From positions 194,184,001-194,248,000 of the forward strand of contig JBITNC010000001.1 in NCBI GenBank assembly GCA_050084985.1: DNA of 64,000 nucleotides, given 5' to 3'. The number at the start of each line of letters is the position of its first letter. The first letter of the stretch is position 1. A program made the position numbers and the translations under genes. The notes beneath the pieces are model-generated. The model had not been told where the DNA came from. It searched no databases and worked only from the letters and a program-made list of their open reading frames with translations. Of this stretch, positions 35,701-48,618 are shown piece by piece. This stretch comes from Nageia nagi. Taxonomy: Eukaryota; Pinophyta.

Positions 35701-36240
35701 CTCCATGCTATTATAGAGAAGAGTCATGGATTTCAGCGAGGAGGAAAAGAACAACATGATTTTGATTTGCTTATGAAGAAAATTAGTAATGCTTTAGTGC
35801 TTTCTTTACTTAATCTTCAAAAGTATTTTGAAATTTAAATTGATGCAAGTTACTATGATATGGGTGCAATTTTATTGCAGGAAAGAAATTTGGTTTGTTA
35901 CCACTCAGAGATGTTCAATAGTGCGATAAGAAACTATCCCACTTATGATAAATAGTTGTTTGCATTAGTTCAACATGTGAAGAAATGGAAACATTATTTG
36001 GTTGGTAAAGAGATAATAGTACATATAGATCATCAACCCTTATAGTATTTACAATCACAATGTAAATTGCAAAAATCTAGACATTTTTATTTGGATGGGA
36101 TTTTTGCAAGAATTTCATTTGGTGATTAGATATTAAAAGGGTTCTCAAAATAAGATTGTTGATATGTTATCTAGAACACCAATAATTACAGCTATTGTTA
36201 TTTTTCAAAATAGTTCTTTTATGCATGAGGGTTATAAAGA
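35701..36240 (+). pseudogene. Gypsy RNase H region (broken)
   Basis: Follows RT in the same order as family members. Residues IDASYYDMGAILLQ (about 35838-35880) match the first RNase H block, with YPTYDK and LFALVQHVKKWKHYL after it. At least four in-frame stops. Confidence 0.85.
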
Positions 36241-36283
36241 ATAATATATTATTGATCCTAATTTCCAAAGCATATATCAAAGA

Positions 36284-37700
36284 TTGAGTCTTGGTAATGA
36301 AGTTGGAAATATTGAATTTCATATGCATGATCAATTACTTTATCATTTGGGAAAACTTTGTATTCCTATTGGTGAGAGGAATGATTTGATTAGGGAAGCT
36401 CACATTTGTCAAATTATAGGACACTTTGGTGTTGGTAAGACTCTTGCTAATTTGCAAAGGTATTGTTATTAGCCTCAAATGTAAGAACATTTGTCTAGGT
36501 ATATTAGAGGTTGTCTGTTATATAGTGTTAACAAACCCAGTTGCAAGAAGTTGGGTCTTTGTATGCCATTGTATATTCCTACAAGACCATGGGAGAGTAT
36601 TTCTATGGATTTTATTAGTGGCTTACCTATTTATAAGAGAGGAAATGATTATTTGGTTATGGTTATGGATAGATTTAGAAAAATATTCATACTAATTTCA
36701 TGTAAAAAGACTATGATAGGTTAGGAGGCTGCTAATCTATTCTTTACTCATGTGTGGGTACATTTTGGTCTTCCTAATTCTATCATTTTTGATAACAATT
36801 CCAAGTTTCTTGGTAAATTTTGGACTACTTTATGGGGAAATATGAACACTAAGTTAAATATGAGTATAACATTACATCCATAGACAGATGGTCAAATGGA
36901 AGTGGTAAATAGGAAAGTGGTACACCTTTTACGAGGTTATTATGGTAAGCATCCTAAGACTTGGGATGAACATTTGAGATATATATAGCATGCATATAAT
37001 TGAGCTATACACTATTCTACTAAAAAATAATCTTTTAAGACATGTTTTGGTTATTTTCTAAAGTCACCTTTCGATATGGCCTTTGCTTCATCTAGTGATG
37101 GAGATAGTGTTATTCATAGTGAAGAGGAGTAGGCAAAGAATTTTATTGAGGATCAAGTTGATTCATTAGAATGTTAAGGAATAGTTGGAGAAGAGTCAAT
37201 AAAAGTACAAATAGAGGCATGATTTTCATAGAATAAATCACAAATTTTAGGTTAGGGATTAAATATGGCTTCATCTTAACAAGGGAAAACAACATGGTAA
37301 GGGGAAATAGTTGAAATCGATAAGGTATGGACCTTTTACTATAATTTATCAAGTTGGTAAAAATGCATTTTAGTTAGACTTGACACCTTATATGTAGATT
37401 TATTCTATTGTTAATGTGGAGAATTTGAAGCTGTATGTACTGGCCTTGTTTGTAGAAGATACAGGTGTTATGTTGCCAATAATTGAGGATTTAGCCCATA
37501 ATAACATGAGTGTCTTATCTAAGGATGTAGTATTGGAAAAGAAGAAGAGATAATATCACAATGGTAAATGTGATGTGTGGTGTATTGGATTGAAGGGCCA
37601 ACACCCACATAAGGCTAAATGGTATGTAGTTGATCGAGTGAGGGAGTTCTAACCTCACCTTATTCCATCATTCTAAGCAATTTGGGGTCAAAATATCTCT
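36284..37700 (+). pseudogene. Gypsy integrase (broken)
   Basis: Contains REAHICQIIGHFGVGKT (zinc-binding His region), PTRPWESISMDFISGLP (first catalytic Asp), GLPNSIIFDNNSKF (second Asp) and TDGQMEVVNR (catalytic Glu), giving the D,D,E core. Stops occur throughout, for example after NLQRYCY. The C-terminal extension continues to about 37690 in several frames, ending near ISLSGEE just before the polypurine tract. Confidence 0.9.
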
Positions 37701-37702
37701 CT

Positions 37703-37715
37703 AAGTGGGGAGGAG
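37703..37715 (+). other. Polypurine tract of the gypsy element
   Basis: AAGTGGGGAGGAG directly precedes the TG of the 3' LTR. Confidence 0.9.
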
Positions 37716-38597
37716 TGATCCAAAATTTAGATCCTCTTACCTTTTAGAAAAGTTTAGTGTGTTCAACTTTTCTTTAGCTTCACAATGCTTCTTTCAGATT
37801 GAAAGTTAGATCCTAATTGTGTAAGTTATGGTGTTTTAAAGTTTGTATTTTCAAAAAAAAAATGTAAAAACATAAAAATTTATTACATAATATTTTAGAG
37901 GTCCTCATCCTCTTTTTGAAACTTTTTATGATTCATGAAACCGACTTCATGATAAAAAGTTATTACATTTTGAAGTTTGCAATTTTGTTATTGTAATGGG
38001 GAACATTTTGGAGGCTAGATTGTGTGTTTAAACTATTTACAAGTCTCCAAGTGGCATTTTCTTATTGGGTCTACCCATTGAGTGATAATTTCATGTATTT
38101 GAGTGTTTCAAAGGTGTTATCTTATTGTTAATTAGTTTTTGAACCTAAAATTGAGTGTCCAAGGTGTTTGTTAAATATCTTTATTGGATCTTAGTTGTAA
38201 AACACTCTAAAATTGAGCCTAAATTTTGTTATAAAAAGGGGGCCATTTATATGTGTTTAAGAAAAAGGATTCTTGGAGAATATAGTTCATTTTTGTAGTG
38301 ATTTTCAGAGCTAAAGGATTGTATGTGAATGTGAGAAGAGGTGCTGGAGGACTATGGAGGACTTATGTACTTGAATTCCATCCAGTGTTGAAGAGAGCTT
38401 TTGTTGTTGGATGTAAACCACATTAGGTGAACCAAGGTAAAATTTGCTTATCTTTATGTGCTTTGAGTTCTATTTTCTTCTCTATTTTTGCATATATGCT
38501 CTCTAATTTTTCCTTATAATCACTTAATTAAATTTTAGTGTGGAATGATCCTGGAAGAGAATTAATGTTAAATTTTAATTCTATGGTTAATGGATCA
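37716..38597 (+). repeat. 3' LTR of the gypsy element
   Basis: Starts TGATCCAAAATTTAGATC, ends AATGGATCA, followed by the ATTTC target-site duplicate. Matches 22664-23550 throughout. Confidence 0.95.
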
Positions 38598-38602
38598 ATT
38601 TC

Positions 38603-40290
38603 AAAGAATTATTATAATATGGACCTATTTTTCTAGCCATACCTAAAAGCATAAATACATTTATTTGTTTATATTGGATTTATACTAATTATATTTTCTT
38701 GTTTATACCTAGATTACAAAATAAATTTAGAGTAAAGATTCTAAATAGGTAGAATTTCTTGAATAAATAAATCTTATTTATCATATCAAAGATTCAAAAT
38801 GGGTAGAATTTCTAGTGCAAGTGGTTTGGACCTTAGGGCCTTGGTTCTCCTTAAATACGTATAATGTTTTAATCTTTGGGTGTGTGCTAGGAAGGTGGTC
38901 CACCATTTAGTTGATTTGTTATTGAAAAAAAAAAATCAAAATGATATTAGTTTTTGGAATTATAAATATTTTTTTATCATATAACTAATTTATCCAATAT
39001 CCATATCTCAATAGTATCAAGAAATAAAGGAATTATACACTAAAAAAATTGATATTAATTTTAAATTATTTAAATTTTACACCTTCTAAATTGTAACAAT
39101 TTATTTAGACATTGCTTTTCACTATTATAATGCCTTTTATTTCAAAAAAGGATACTTATAAACATTTATTTATATATTGGTTTTTGTTTTAATCCTTATT
39201 GCCATACTAAAAATTAAAGAAAAATGATATTTACAAACATTTTTCTTTTAATCCTTATTGTAATACTATTTTTTTTTATGAATTATATTCTGGCATCTCA
39301 TGCTATCTCTATATGAGGTGCTAAATTGTGCAAGTGTTCTAATGAATCAAACACATATTAAAATAAATTCTCAAAATATATTTTAATATGGAAAATAAAT
39401 TATTGACAATATGAAAAATATTAGTATAATCTAACAATTATGATTGTCAAATTTATAAGAGCATATACAAAGAAAATTTATCTAAAGAGGTGAGGCTTGT
39501 TAGCATACAACTTATGATATTTAAAGGAAAATCTTAAATCACATGATGATCTTTGAGAGCAAATTATAACTTACAAGATGTTATTTGAGAGCCTCAATCG
39601 TAGGATGATAGATCTTGGTGATTTTGAAAATAATTATTTTAATTTTACTTAATATTATAATTATTGCATAATTTTTTTGAAGTGATCATGAATAATTATA
39701 TTTTTCTAGTTGTTTGGACTAGAATACTTACATTTTGTTTGGAGTATAAAACCTACATTTTGGGGTATTTGTACCATAAACTTAGGAATTTGAAACAATG
39801 TACCACAAACATTAGATATTTTGGGATAACATGCCAACATGTTGGGTTTTTTTTGGAAAATACTATAGTTTTGGATTATGCAACTTTTGGAAGACATAGA
39901 TTGATTTTATTTCTTGACTTAGTATTATGTATGAGTGTATATTTTATAAAATTATGATAATTATTGTATTAATATAAAGGAAATGAATGCCATATCAGGT
40001 ATTATGGAAGTGCTTCACATAAACATCACAAATCTAACTCTAGGTTCATCTAGGTAGATCTATCTAAAATAATGTGCATATAAGATAATACTAAATTATA
40101 TGATTTCACTTATGTTAGTATAAAATAATTCAAAATAGATGAAAAATATTATTTTATATAAAATTTGATGAAATCTTATGCTTCATGTAGATACTAAAAA
40201 CTGACTTTACTCAATTAATAATATTTTTTTCAAGATACTTAAATAATAAAATAAAGGAACATAATAATTATTTTTTTAAATTGAAAAAGG
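38603..40290. other. AT-rich intergenic DNA
   Basis: No element could be recognised. A 97-codon ORF at 39664-39957 is AT-rich and unlike known proteins. Confidence 0.4.
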
Positions 40291-40299
40291 GAGATTTCG

Positions 40300-41600
40300 A
40301 AAGGATCTTGAACCTTTTACAAATTAAATTCTTAGATTTTGATTAAGGCTTACAAGCAAAACAAAAATATCTACCCCTTAGGGCCACCTAAATACAAGCT
40401 TCATACACACACTAGCAAAATGTAACAACAAAATAATCACAAAGTAAGCATAAACTATATGAACCACAACCATTTGACTGCTAAAATTCTTCATTAATTT
40501 ATGCATCCCACATCACCTCCTCAAGACAAATATTTATATCTTCTCATAAGAGTTTAGCTTAATTCATAGTCATACAATAGCTCAAACTATGCACCATAAT
40601 CCATCATCTCCTTAAGAACTTTAAATTTTCTTATCAATATTTCAAGTTTTAATTTTTAGAACTAGTTTGAGCATAAATCATCCCATGAACCTTCTTTTTC
40701 CATGGAATTGTTTATTGGGATGCATTTGTATCTTTATCTAATGCTATTATTCCTTAATTTTTGCATCCCTCATCACCTCCTCAAGGTGAATCTTGACATC
40801 TTTTAGTTGGATTTTAGATTCCTTCATAATCATACAATAGCTCCAACTACTTATCAATAGCTCCAACTACTTGTTATAATCCATGATCTCCTTAAGAGTT
40901 TTAAATCTTCTTACCAATGCTTTCACCTTTTAATTTTTAGATCCATTTCAAGCATTATCCATCCCATGAACCTTCTTTTCCTATTGGATTTTTTATTGGG
41001 TATGGGTATGTATCTTTGTAGGATGCCATATCATCAAAACCATCACTTGTTTCTTCCTCTAACACTTTGATAAAATCTTTGGTCCCCTTACCCAACCTAC
41101 ATAACTGATAATATCTTTTAGTTTCCTATTAGTCCTTCTCCCTATTATTCTTCTCATTCTTCTTTTATCATGTTTCTTACCCACTTTGTTAGGAACGTAT
41201 GGTATTGAGTCTCCATCATTAGCTTCTCCTTTAATATCCCTAGTGCTAAAAACACTAACTTCAAATTAGGTTCCTCTACTAGGAGAAAATACCACCTTTC
41301 TCATTCATTCCTTCTTTAACAAGATATGTTTAAAGATTAGAAAAAATAATCCCTAGTGTAGTGCCTACCTTAACCTTCTATACTTCTTCAATTGTTCTTT
41401 TAATATTGTTTGAAAAAAACATAGAATATTTTTTGGAAACCTAGCTTTGATATCAAGATGCAATTATGAGTTTTCTATATTTTCAACCTTCTTCCTAGAA
41501 ATGCGATGTATTTCACTTTAGGTGCAACATTTCAACCTATCATAAATATCATCATGTTTCCCACCAAATGCAATTGCATTTCTTACAAGGTGTGACACAT
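40300..41600 (-). pseudogene. Unassigned decayed minus-strand coding region
   Basis: Minus-strand translation gives several open stretches split by frameshifts: PYVPNKVGKKHDKRRMRRI and TNRKLKDIISYVGWVRGPK (about 41210-41070), a coiled-coil-like RFKTLKEIMDYN (about 40905) and IQLKDVKIHLEEVMRDAKI (about 40820-40765), and CKKCNCIWWE near 41580. The style suggests a gag- or ORF1-like protein of a retroelement. The plus-strand start, AAAAAGGGAGATTTCGAAAG near 40285, may be the element's 3' end. I cannot name the family. Confidence 0.4.
40503..41020. repeat. 260-bp tandem duplication
   Basis: GCATCCCACATCACCTCCTC at 40503 and GCATCCCTCATCACCTCCTC at 40763 open two diverged copies; both include CATCCCATGAACCTTCTTTT. 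It lies within the decayed minus-strand coding region. Confidence 0.75.
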
Positions 41601-41621
41601 TTGTAAACAAAGAATGTTTCT

Positions 41622-42043
41622 CTATTTTTAGCATGTGTAGGACTACAATTTTTGTCTCCCATTTTAGGCTTAGATGTTTCTAGTTTGGGTGATAATTTCA
41701 CATAGTTGTTGTTTAGCATGATAGGGTATAATTAAAATGTCTAGTTTACTTTATGGATTGATTTGTAACAAGTTGTGATCATGCAACTTGAGTTTATATT
41801 TAGCACAATTTATTTCTGGGTTTTTCCAAAACCTATTTTTAGCATGTGTAGGGCTACAATTTTTGTCTCCCATTTTAGGCTTAGATGTTTCTAGTTTGGG
41901 TGATAATTTCACATAGTTGTTGTTTAGCATGATAGGGTATAATTAAAATGTCTAGTTTACTTTATGGATTGATTTGTAACAAGTTGTGATCATGCAACAT
42001 GAGTTTATATTTAGCACAATTTATTTCTGGGTTTTTCCAAAAC
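41622..42043. repeat. 211-bp near-perfect tandem duplication inside a copia LTR
   Basis: Units 41622-41832 and 41833-42043 both begin CTATTTTTAGCATGTGTAGG and differ at about two positions. Close identity implies a recent event compared with the decay around it. Confidence 0.95.
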
Positions 42044-42100
42044 CTATATATATATAATGATTTCATTTTATAAATCAATGAAAGTAGAAAAATTCTCATT

Positions 42101-42113
42101 TTGGTATCAGAGC
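42101..42113 (+). other. Primer-binding site of the first copia element
   Basis: TTGGTATCAGAGC is the exact initiator-Met tRNA complement commonly used by plant copia elements. Confidence 0.9.
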
Positions 42114-42217
42114 TTTAGGAATATCTATAGGGTTAGAGTTAATGGATGAAATTATAATAATTTATTAAATTATTTTAATAGACTTTGATCCATTATTTTT
42201 TTATTGTGTTGAGAAAT

Positions 42218-43130
42218 ATGGCTACAAGTAACAATACTCTACCCATCCTAGAGTTCCATGGAGAGGATCATGAGTACTGGTGTATCAATCTAAAGACATT
42301 ACTCATAGGTGAGGGGTTATTGGATATAGTTGAGGAAGGATGTAATGATCCAATAGAATATAATACTCTCTAGGCCAATATAAGACTATTGAGGAGGCTT
42401 AGAAGAAGAACTCCTTTTCATTCTATCATTTGCAAGATTCCTTGTATAAGAGCATCTTCCCTTGGTTTGGTTCGTGCACTTCTACCCAAGATGCATGGAA
42501 AGTAATCAAGGAAGGCTATCAAGGTAGCACCAATGTGAAACAAGTAAGGTTGCAAACCATTAAGAGAGATTTTGAGAATATTAAGATGCAAGCTAGTGAG
42601 ATTGTGGGAGATTATTGTGTGAGAGTCAAAGCATGTATGGACAAGATGAATACCCTTATAGAAGAGATTCTAAATGTAGTTATAGTGAAGAAAGTGTTGA
42701 TAAAAATTATTCCTAAGTGGAACCATGTAGAAATCATAATTTAAGATTCCAAAGATCTATCAACTCTTATTTATGATCAACTCATAGGATCCTTGATATC
42801 CCATGAAGAGAGAATCTAATATTTTACACAATCACTAGTTGCAATTGATGAAGAGAAGGCTTTTGAAATAAAGGAGGTTGAAGCTACCAATGTACAAGGA
42901 AGAGGCCAAGGGAGAGAACAATCATATTCAAGAGGAACATGAAGAGGACAAAGAGGAGCTTCTTGAGGAAGAGGTAGAGGTGGCTCAAATGAGGGGGAGA
43001 TAGGAAAAAAATAATGTTACTATTATAACAAATTTGGTCACTATGAGAGGGAGTGTAGAGCTAAGGCTACCCAAGAAGGTGCATTTGAAACACATTATGG
43101 AGAGGAATATGTTTCCTTAAACCTATTTTT
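42218..43130 (+). pseudogene. Copia gag (broken)
   Basis: Starts MATSNNTLPILEFHGEDHEYW, the N-terminal retrotransposon gag segment. The frame 42430-42744 holds the UBN2-type core with ...QDAWKVIKEGYQG and RLQTIKRDFENIKM. An Arg/Gly-rich linker precedes a knuckle reading CYYYNKFGHYEREC, in which the second Cys is Tyr. Several stops. Confidence 0.8.
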
Positions 43131-44360
43131 ATCTTATGGGAAGACTAATAAGAATATCAATGAAACTTGGATTCTAGATATTGGTGCCTCTAATCACATG
43201 ATCAAAAAAGAAGAGTTGCTTGCTCAATGGAAAACTTTTTCAAGTCCAAGATAAATCTTGGAGATTATAATACATTGACCATGGAAGGCATGGAAACCAT
43301 GGAGGTCAACACAAAATAGGACACCAATATGGTAAATAATATTTACTACACTCCTAATTTTAAACACAATTTGCTAAGTGTGGGAAAAATTATGAATTGG
43401 AACTATAAGCTAGTATTTGAAGATGGAAAGTGTGTGATCCATGATAAGAACAATAGTCATAGGATAGTCACTATAGTCCTAATGACCAAAAATATATTAT
43501 TTCCACTCAAATTTGGAGGAGATTATACCCGAATATAAAATGTATCCATGGAGCACAAGAATTGGTTGTGGCATATGAGATATGGTCATCAAGGCTATCA
43601 AAGTTTTAGATTGTTAACATCTCAACAAATGGTCCATGGGCTGCCCAATATTTAAGAAGAGAAGATTGTGTGTTAAGGATGTGATTTAGGAAAGCACTCA
43701 TGGATGAAGTTTCCAAGAGGCCAAGCTTGAAGAGCTTCATATCCCCTCCAATTAGTGCATTATGATATTTGTGGTCCCATAAAAACACAAAGTATTAGTA
43801 AGAATTCCTACTTCCTTAATTCAATATATTATTACACAAGGATGTGTTGGATATATTTGCTAGCTTCCAAGGATGAGGCTTTGGAATGTTTTAAATATTT
43901 TAAAACTCATGTGGAAAATCAAAGTGAATGTGTTGTGAAATGTTTGAGGACTGATAGCGAAGAAGAGTTTTGCTCCAATAAATTTCTCAAGTTTTGCAAA
44001 GCCAATGGAATAAAGAGGAAACTCACAGCTATGTATACTCCATAATAAAATGGTGTAGTGGAGAGGAAGAATCGAATAATAGTGGAGATGGAAAGGAGCA
44101 TGTTACAAAGAAAAAATTTGATGTCATGAGGATAACAATATACAACTTGAATAGGAGTCTAACTTCAAGCTTGTATCATATCACACCTTATGAGGTATGG
44201 TATGATAAATAGCTTAATGTTAAGCATTTTAGAGTTTTTGGTTATTTTTCTTATGCTCACATTATTGATGAAAATAGGAGAAAGTTAGATCCCAAGAGTC
44301 AAGAATGCATTTTTCTTGATTATTTTGAGAAAAACAAGGCATATATATATTATATAATCC
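43131..44360 (+). pseudogene. Copia protease and integrase (broken)
   Basis: WILDIGASNHM is the copia protease site (normally DSGAS/DTGAS). The GAG-preintegrase segment includes YYTPNFKHNLLSVGKI (43329-43538). Integrase shows LVHYDICGPIKT (first Asp), CLRTDSEEEFCS (second Asp) and NGVVERKNR (Glu). Many stops, so inactive. Confidence 0.85.
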
Positions 44361-44759
44361 AAATACATATAAGATATTCTTGTCTAGAGATGTAATTTTT
44401 AATGATGGGGGAGAATGAAAGCATCAAAAACATGTTGTTGATGATGAATCCAATGGTGATAACTCCTCTAAAGTGCAACCTACTAATCAAACCAACAAAG
44501 AAAAGTGCTTCCATTCCAAGTCCTCCAAAGGTAGAAGAAGAAAAAAAAGGGTAAAAGAACACTTCAAGCACATTCATACAATAAAATGTTGGATCATAAT
44601 TTCTCAAGGAGATTCATAAGAATCCAAGCAAGTGAAATTGATCTAGTTATAAAAAGGTTCAAATTTTTTAATATGTATGGTGATAAGGATAATCATGAGA
44701 TTAAAGGTGATGTAGTTAACTATGCATTGTTAACAAGTGTATAAATTAAACCATCTAAC

Positions 44760-46085
44760 CATGATCAAGCTTGCATTAATGATTTATGGTTGAGGGCTAT
44801 GAAAGAAGAGATTACTTCCATCAACAAGAATCATAATTAAGAGCTTATGGAGATTACCAAAGGCAAGAAGCATGTTGGATGCAAATGGATCTATAAGATC
44901 AAATATAATATGGATGGTAGCATTGAAATATACAAGGCAAGGCTTGTGGCCAAAGGCTTCACCCAATAGTATGGGATTGACTATGAAGAAACCTTTTCCC
45001 TTGTAACAAGGCAAGAGACAATCTGATTGATCCTTTCCTTAGCTTCCCATAAAGGTTGGCAAGTGAATCATATGGATGTCAAAAGTAAATTCCTCAATGG
45101 ATATTTGGATGAAGAGGTCTATGTGAAACAACCTCAAGGATTTGAGATTAAAAGGAGTGAACATCTTATGTACAAGTTAAAGAAGGCCTTATATGACCTC
45201 AAGCAAGCTCCAAGAGCTTGATATGCAAGGATTGATAGTTACTTCCATGAATATGATTTCACAAGGAGCAATAATGATCCCACTCTCTACATCATGAATA
45301 AATTTCAAGATATATCTTTTGTGTATTTTTTTGTGGATGATATGATCTTTATGGGTAGCTGTGCATAACTTAATGATGATTATAAGGCCTATATGATGTA
45401 AGAATTTGGGATGAAGGATCTAGGACTGATGTACTATTTCCTTGGCATGTAGGTGACTCAAGGTAATGATGAAATATTAATTTTTAAATCCAAATATGGT
45501 CATGAAATCTTGAATAATTATGGTATGGATGAATTAAAACCAAGACCAACTTCTATAGTTCATGGCCAGCCATTATGTAAAGATGATGGAATACCAAAAG
45601 TTGAAGTGACTACATATAGAAGCTTAGTTTGGAGCTTGATGTTTCTCACCAATAATAGACCTAATATTGCCCATGATTTCTCACTTTTGTTAAGGTACAT
45701 AATTATCCTACTAAAAAATACATAAAAGAAATCAAGAGGATTATGAGGTATGTCTAAGGCACATCATATTTTGGTATACACTACTACAAATATGATGAGA
45801 TAAAACTTTATGGATATAGTGACTTTGATTAGAGGGGTAACTTAGATGATGGAAAATACATATCTAGATAATATTTTAGCCTTGGTTTTGGACTCATTTC
45901 ATAGAGTTTAAAGAAGCAAACCATTATTACTCTAAAGCATCTACATAGGTAGAGTATATTGCAATTATAAGTACTAGTGCACAAGCATTATGGTTAAGGA
46001 AAGCTTTGGAGGAACTTAATAAGAGATAAAATGGTCCTACTATTTTATTTTGTGATAATAAGAGTGTCATACAATTGGAACTATT
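44760..46085 (+). pseudogene. Copia reverse transcriptase and RNase H (broken, truncated)
   Basis: Motifs include VGCKWIYKIKYN, YKARLVAKGFTQ, VNHMDVKSKFLNGYLDEEVY, QPQGFEI, YKLKKALYDLKQAPRA, FVDDMIF (the usual YVDD) and LGLMYYFLGM. RNase H shows PTILFCDNKSVIQLE before the sequence is interrupted near 46085. Multiple stops. Confidence 0.9.
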
Positions 46086-47691
46086 GTATTTATTATTCTT
46101 TAAAAAGGTATGTACAAAATAATATTCCTTCTCCTTATGTAATTATCTATTTAATCCATTAGATACTTAAAAGTATTCTTAGATACCTTTTAAGTATTTA
46201 GTGAATTAAATAATAAAACTTGTCCCATATGTGACTATTCTTATCCTTTCAATAATGGCATTCCCCTTGGGTAAAAGGGTGAGCCAAAGTAGGATTTTTT
46301 CCTATAAATTGAGGCCCCTCCTCAAGAATTCTTCACTCTAGTTTGAAGCATTTTGATGATCTTAGTGTGAAGAAGGATTGGAGGAGAGAATATTAATGTA
46401 GCATTTTAAGAGAGTGTTGTATCTTAAAAATTAATAGAATTCAACTTAGAGTGAAGTACTCTCTTTATAAAAGAGAAACCATTATATATATTTTTCTCAT
46501 TTGTGTGTATAATTGATTGAGAGCATTATTGAGTTGTTGGTTAGAAGTAGAAGAACAATCCAAGGTGATATTGGTTGGAGGAGCATTCATCTCCTTTCAA
46601 GTGGTAACATATCCTTCCTTGGTGTCTCTTCTTCCTATTTCATTAGTGAGGCAAAACTATTTAAAGTTATAGCCTCTTACCTCTTTTAAGTTACTAACAA
46701 TTTTTTTAAAGTTGCAATCCTTTTAGAAAAATTTTCTTACATATTGTTGCTATGCAATTTTTTTACTAACATTATTTTGTTAGTTGCAATTTTTTTGAGC
46801 AAATTTGCTTAAGATATATCAATAATGTGGTGTGATAATTATCATGAAGCTAGTTATAGTTTAAATTTGCAATTATTTTTTTGAAATATTGAAAAAATCA
46901 TAATTTTTTACATAAAAGATATGTTAGAAAGTTGGTAGTATATAATTAGTAGTATAAATTTGTAATTATTTTTACAATATTGATTTTTTTGTATACATAT
47001 ATAAAAAATTTGCAAATTATTTTTACCATATGTCATATACATATTTTATTGTTACTTTTTTACAAAATAAGAAAAAGAAGATAATACATTTTTTATTTAT
47101 AACAACTATTATTATATTATTAATAATATGTTTTTTTTTTAAAAACATATGCATAGTATTTAGAAAAGAGAAATCTCTATAATAACAAAAAATATATACT
47201 TTATATTATTAAGGTATTTTTTTATATTATAAAAGTTATATTCAAAAAAAATAATAAGAATCTATTTTTTTATAATAAAAATAGTAAAAAAAGTAGAGAA
47301 AGTTAGAAGGACTAGGCTTGTGGCCAAACCCTATGGCCTCATCTGCCCTATGAATCTCTCTCCCCCCTTATAAGGCCCCCCACCTCCATTTCCCTACTAC
47401 ATCTTTCACCAACCTACATCGCTAACCACCTCTCCCTACCCCGATGGCCACCTCCATGTCCTAGCAACCACCCAAACCACATCTCCTACTTCTTGCCACT
47501 CCCCTCCCACTTACCTCTCCCAACCCTACCCCTTGTGTGATCCCAACCCCCCTCACATTCCACCTAACCATGCTATCCCACCCCCTGTATTGACCATGTC
47601 CATATACCCTCCCCTCCCTTATGTTTACCAATACCTCCCTCTATAGCTTTCCCCATGCCCTTGCCAACTGATTCAATATGTACCCCCTCTT

Positions 47692-47732
47692 TATATATAT
47701 ATATATATATATATAGATAGATAGATAGATAT
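47692..47732. repeat. (TA)n/(GATA)n compound microsatellite
   Basis: TATATATA repeats continue into ATAGATAGATAGATAG. Confidence 0.9.
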
Positions 47733-48105
47733 TTAGCCTCCATAATGCCCCTTATACTTTGACATGTTATCCCATTGGTATGCATGCATGACCTGATGGG
47801 CCATGCCATGGAGGTTATAAAAAATTTGATTATCCCAACCTAAATGCACTTCAATTAACCCTCCATGCGTATGGGTCATCGAGTCATGCCTATCATGGTA
47901 TGGCATCCCTCCATGCCCATTCAAGATTAATCAAAGTTCAACTAACCTCTCTAGAAATGTCATTCAATTAGTCTTGTCTAAACACTCTTCAATTATGGAA
48001 TATTAACCATCTTTCAATTAACCCCCAATATCAACTGGCCGTTCATAGATAAGTATTGCTCAATTAACTGTGAAATTGATGATGCTCGATTAACCCTTTA
48101 GAATA

Positions 48106-48440
48106 GATGATGTTTGATTAACCTCAATTATCTTGGGATATCTACCTTGAATGCATATTGAGGATGTCATTAATGGAATGGGTTAATCAAATTATATTTA
48201 TGTGGACTATACATAGTTTATTTAACCCACATGTCATATCAACCTACCTAAAATTTACCATCGTACACTAATTGATGACATTTGATTAACCTCAATTATC
48301 TTTGGTTTTCCACCTTGTACATATCTTAAGGATATCATCAATGACCTTAGTTAATTGAACTATGTTTATATAGCATATACATAGGTAAATTAACCCATAC
48401 ATCATAGCACACCATATCAAATTTCAATGGGTGCCAACTA
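48106..48440. repeat. 168-bp tandem repeat, two units
   Basis: GATGATGTTTGATTAACCTC (48106) and GATGACATTTGATTAACCTC (48274) open two diverged copies, both followed by AATTATCTT and later CCCA(C/T)A(C/T)(G/A)TCAT. Confidence 0.75.
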
Positions 48441-48618
48441 CCATACATGCATATATTAATGTAGAGGTTAATCAAATTGTAATTATTAGGTTAAACAAAG
48501 TTTGACTAATTCCTTTTCAATTTAAATGAAAATATAGTCATTCTTTTTCATATTATGTGCAAGCTTGGATGTGGATGTTGTAGGGAACTCTTGTATGGGT
48601 AGCAAAGCTCGATACCAT

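Larger units (their letters stand above)
22664..38597 (+). mobile_element. Complete but dead Ty3/gypsy LTR retrotransposon with nested insertion
   Basis: Two matching LTRs (22664-23550 and 37716-38597) are flanked by identical ATTTC direct repeats (22659-22663 and 38598-38602), which proves a single insertion. A polypurine tract AAGTGGGGAGGAG abuts the 3' LTR. The domain order gag, protease, RT, RNase H, integrase is that of Ty3/gypsy. The pol frame is split by a 9.6-kb LTR element at 25323-34893; the host coding sequence resumes directly after it. Without the insert the element is about 6.4 kb. The LTRs differ at many positions by eye, so the insertion is old. Confidence 0.95.
42044..46110 (+). 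mobile_element. Ty1/copia element, 3' truncated
   Basis: The LTR end TTCTCA at 42098 is followed by the primer-binding site TTGGTATCAGAGC (42101-42113). Gag, protease, integrase, RT and RNase H remnants follow in copia order. The element stops in RNase H, where a different LTR starts at 46111. Its own 3' LTR is absent from the window. The 5' LTR start was not located but includes the 211-bp duplication. Confidence 0.85.

Noticed and set aside
39664-39957. 97-codon plus-strand ORF
   Set aside because: AT-rich, Phe/Leu/Ile-heavy composition and no known motif; overlaps an opposite-strand ORF of similar quality.
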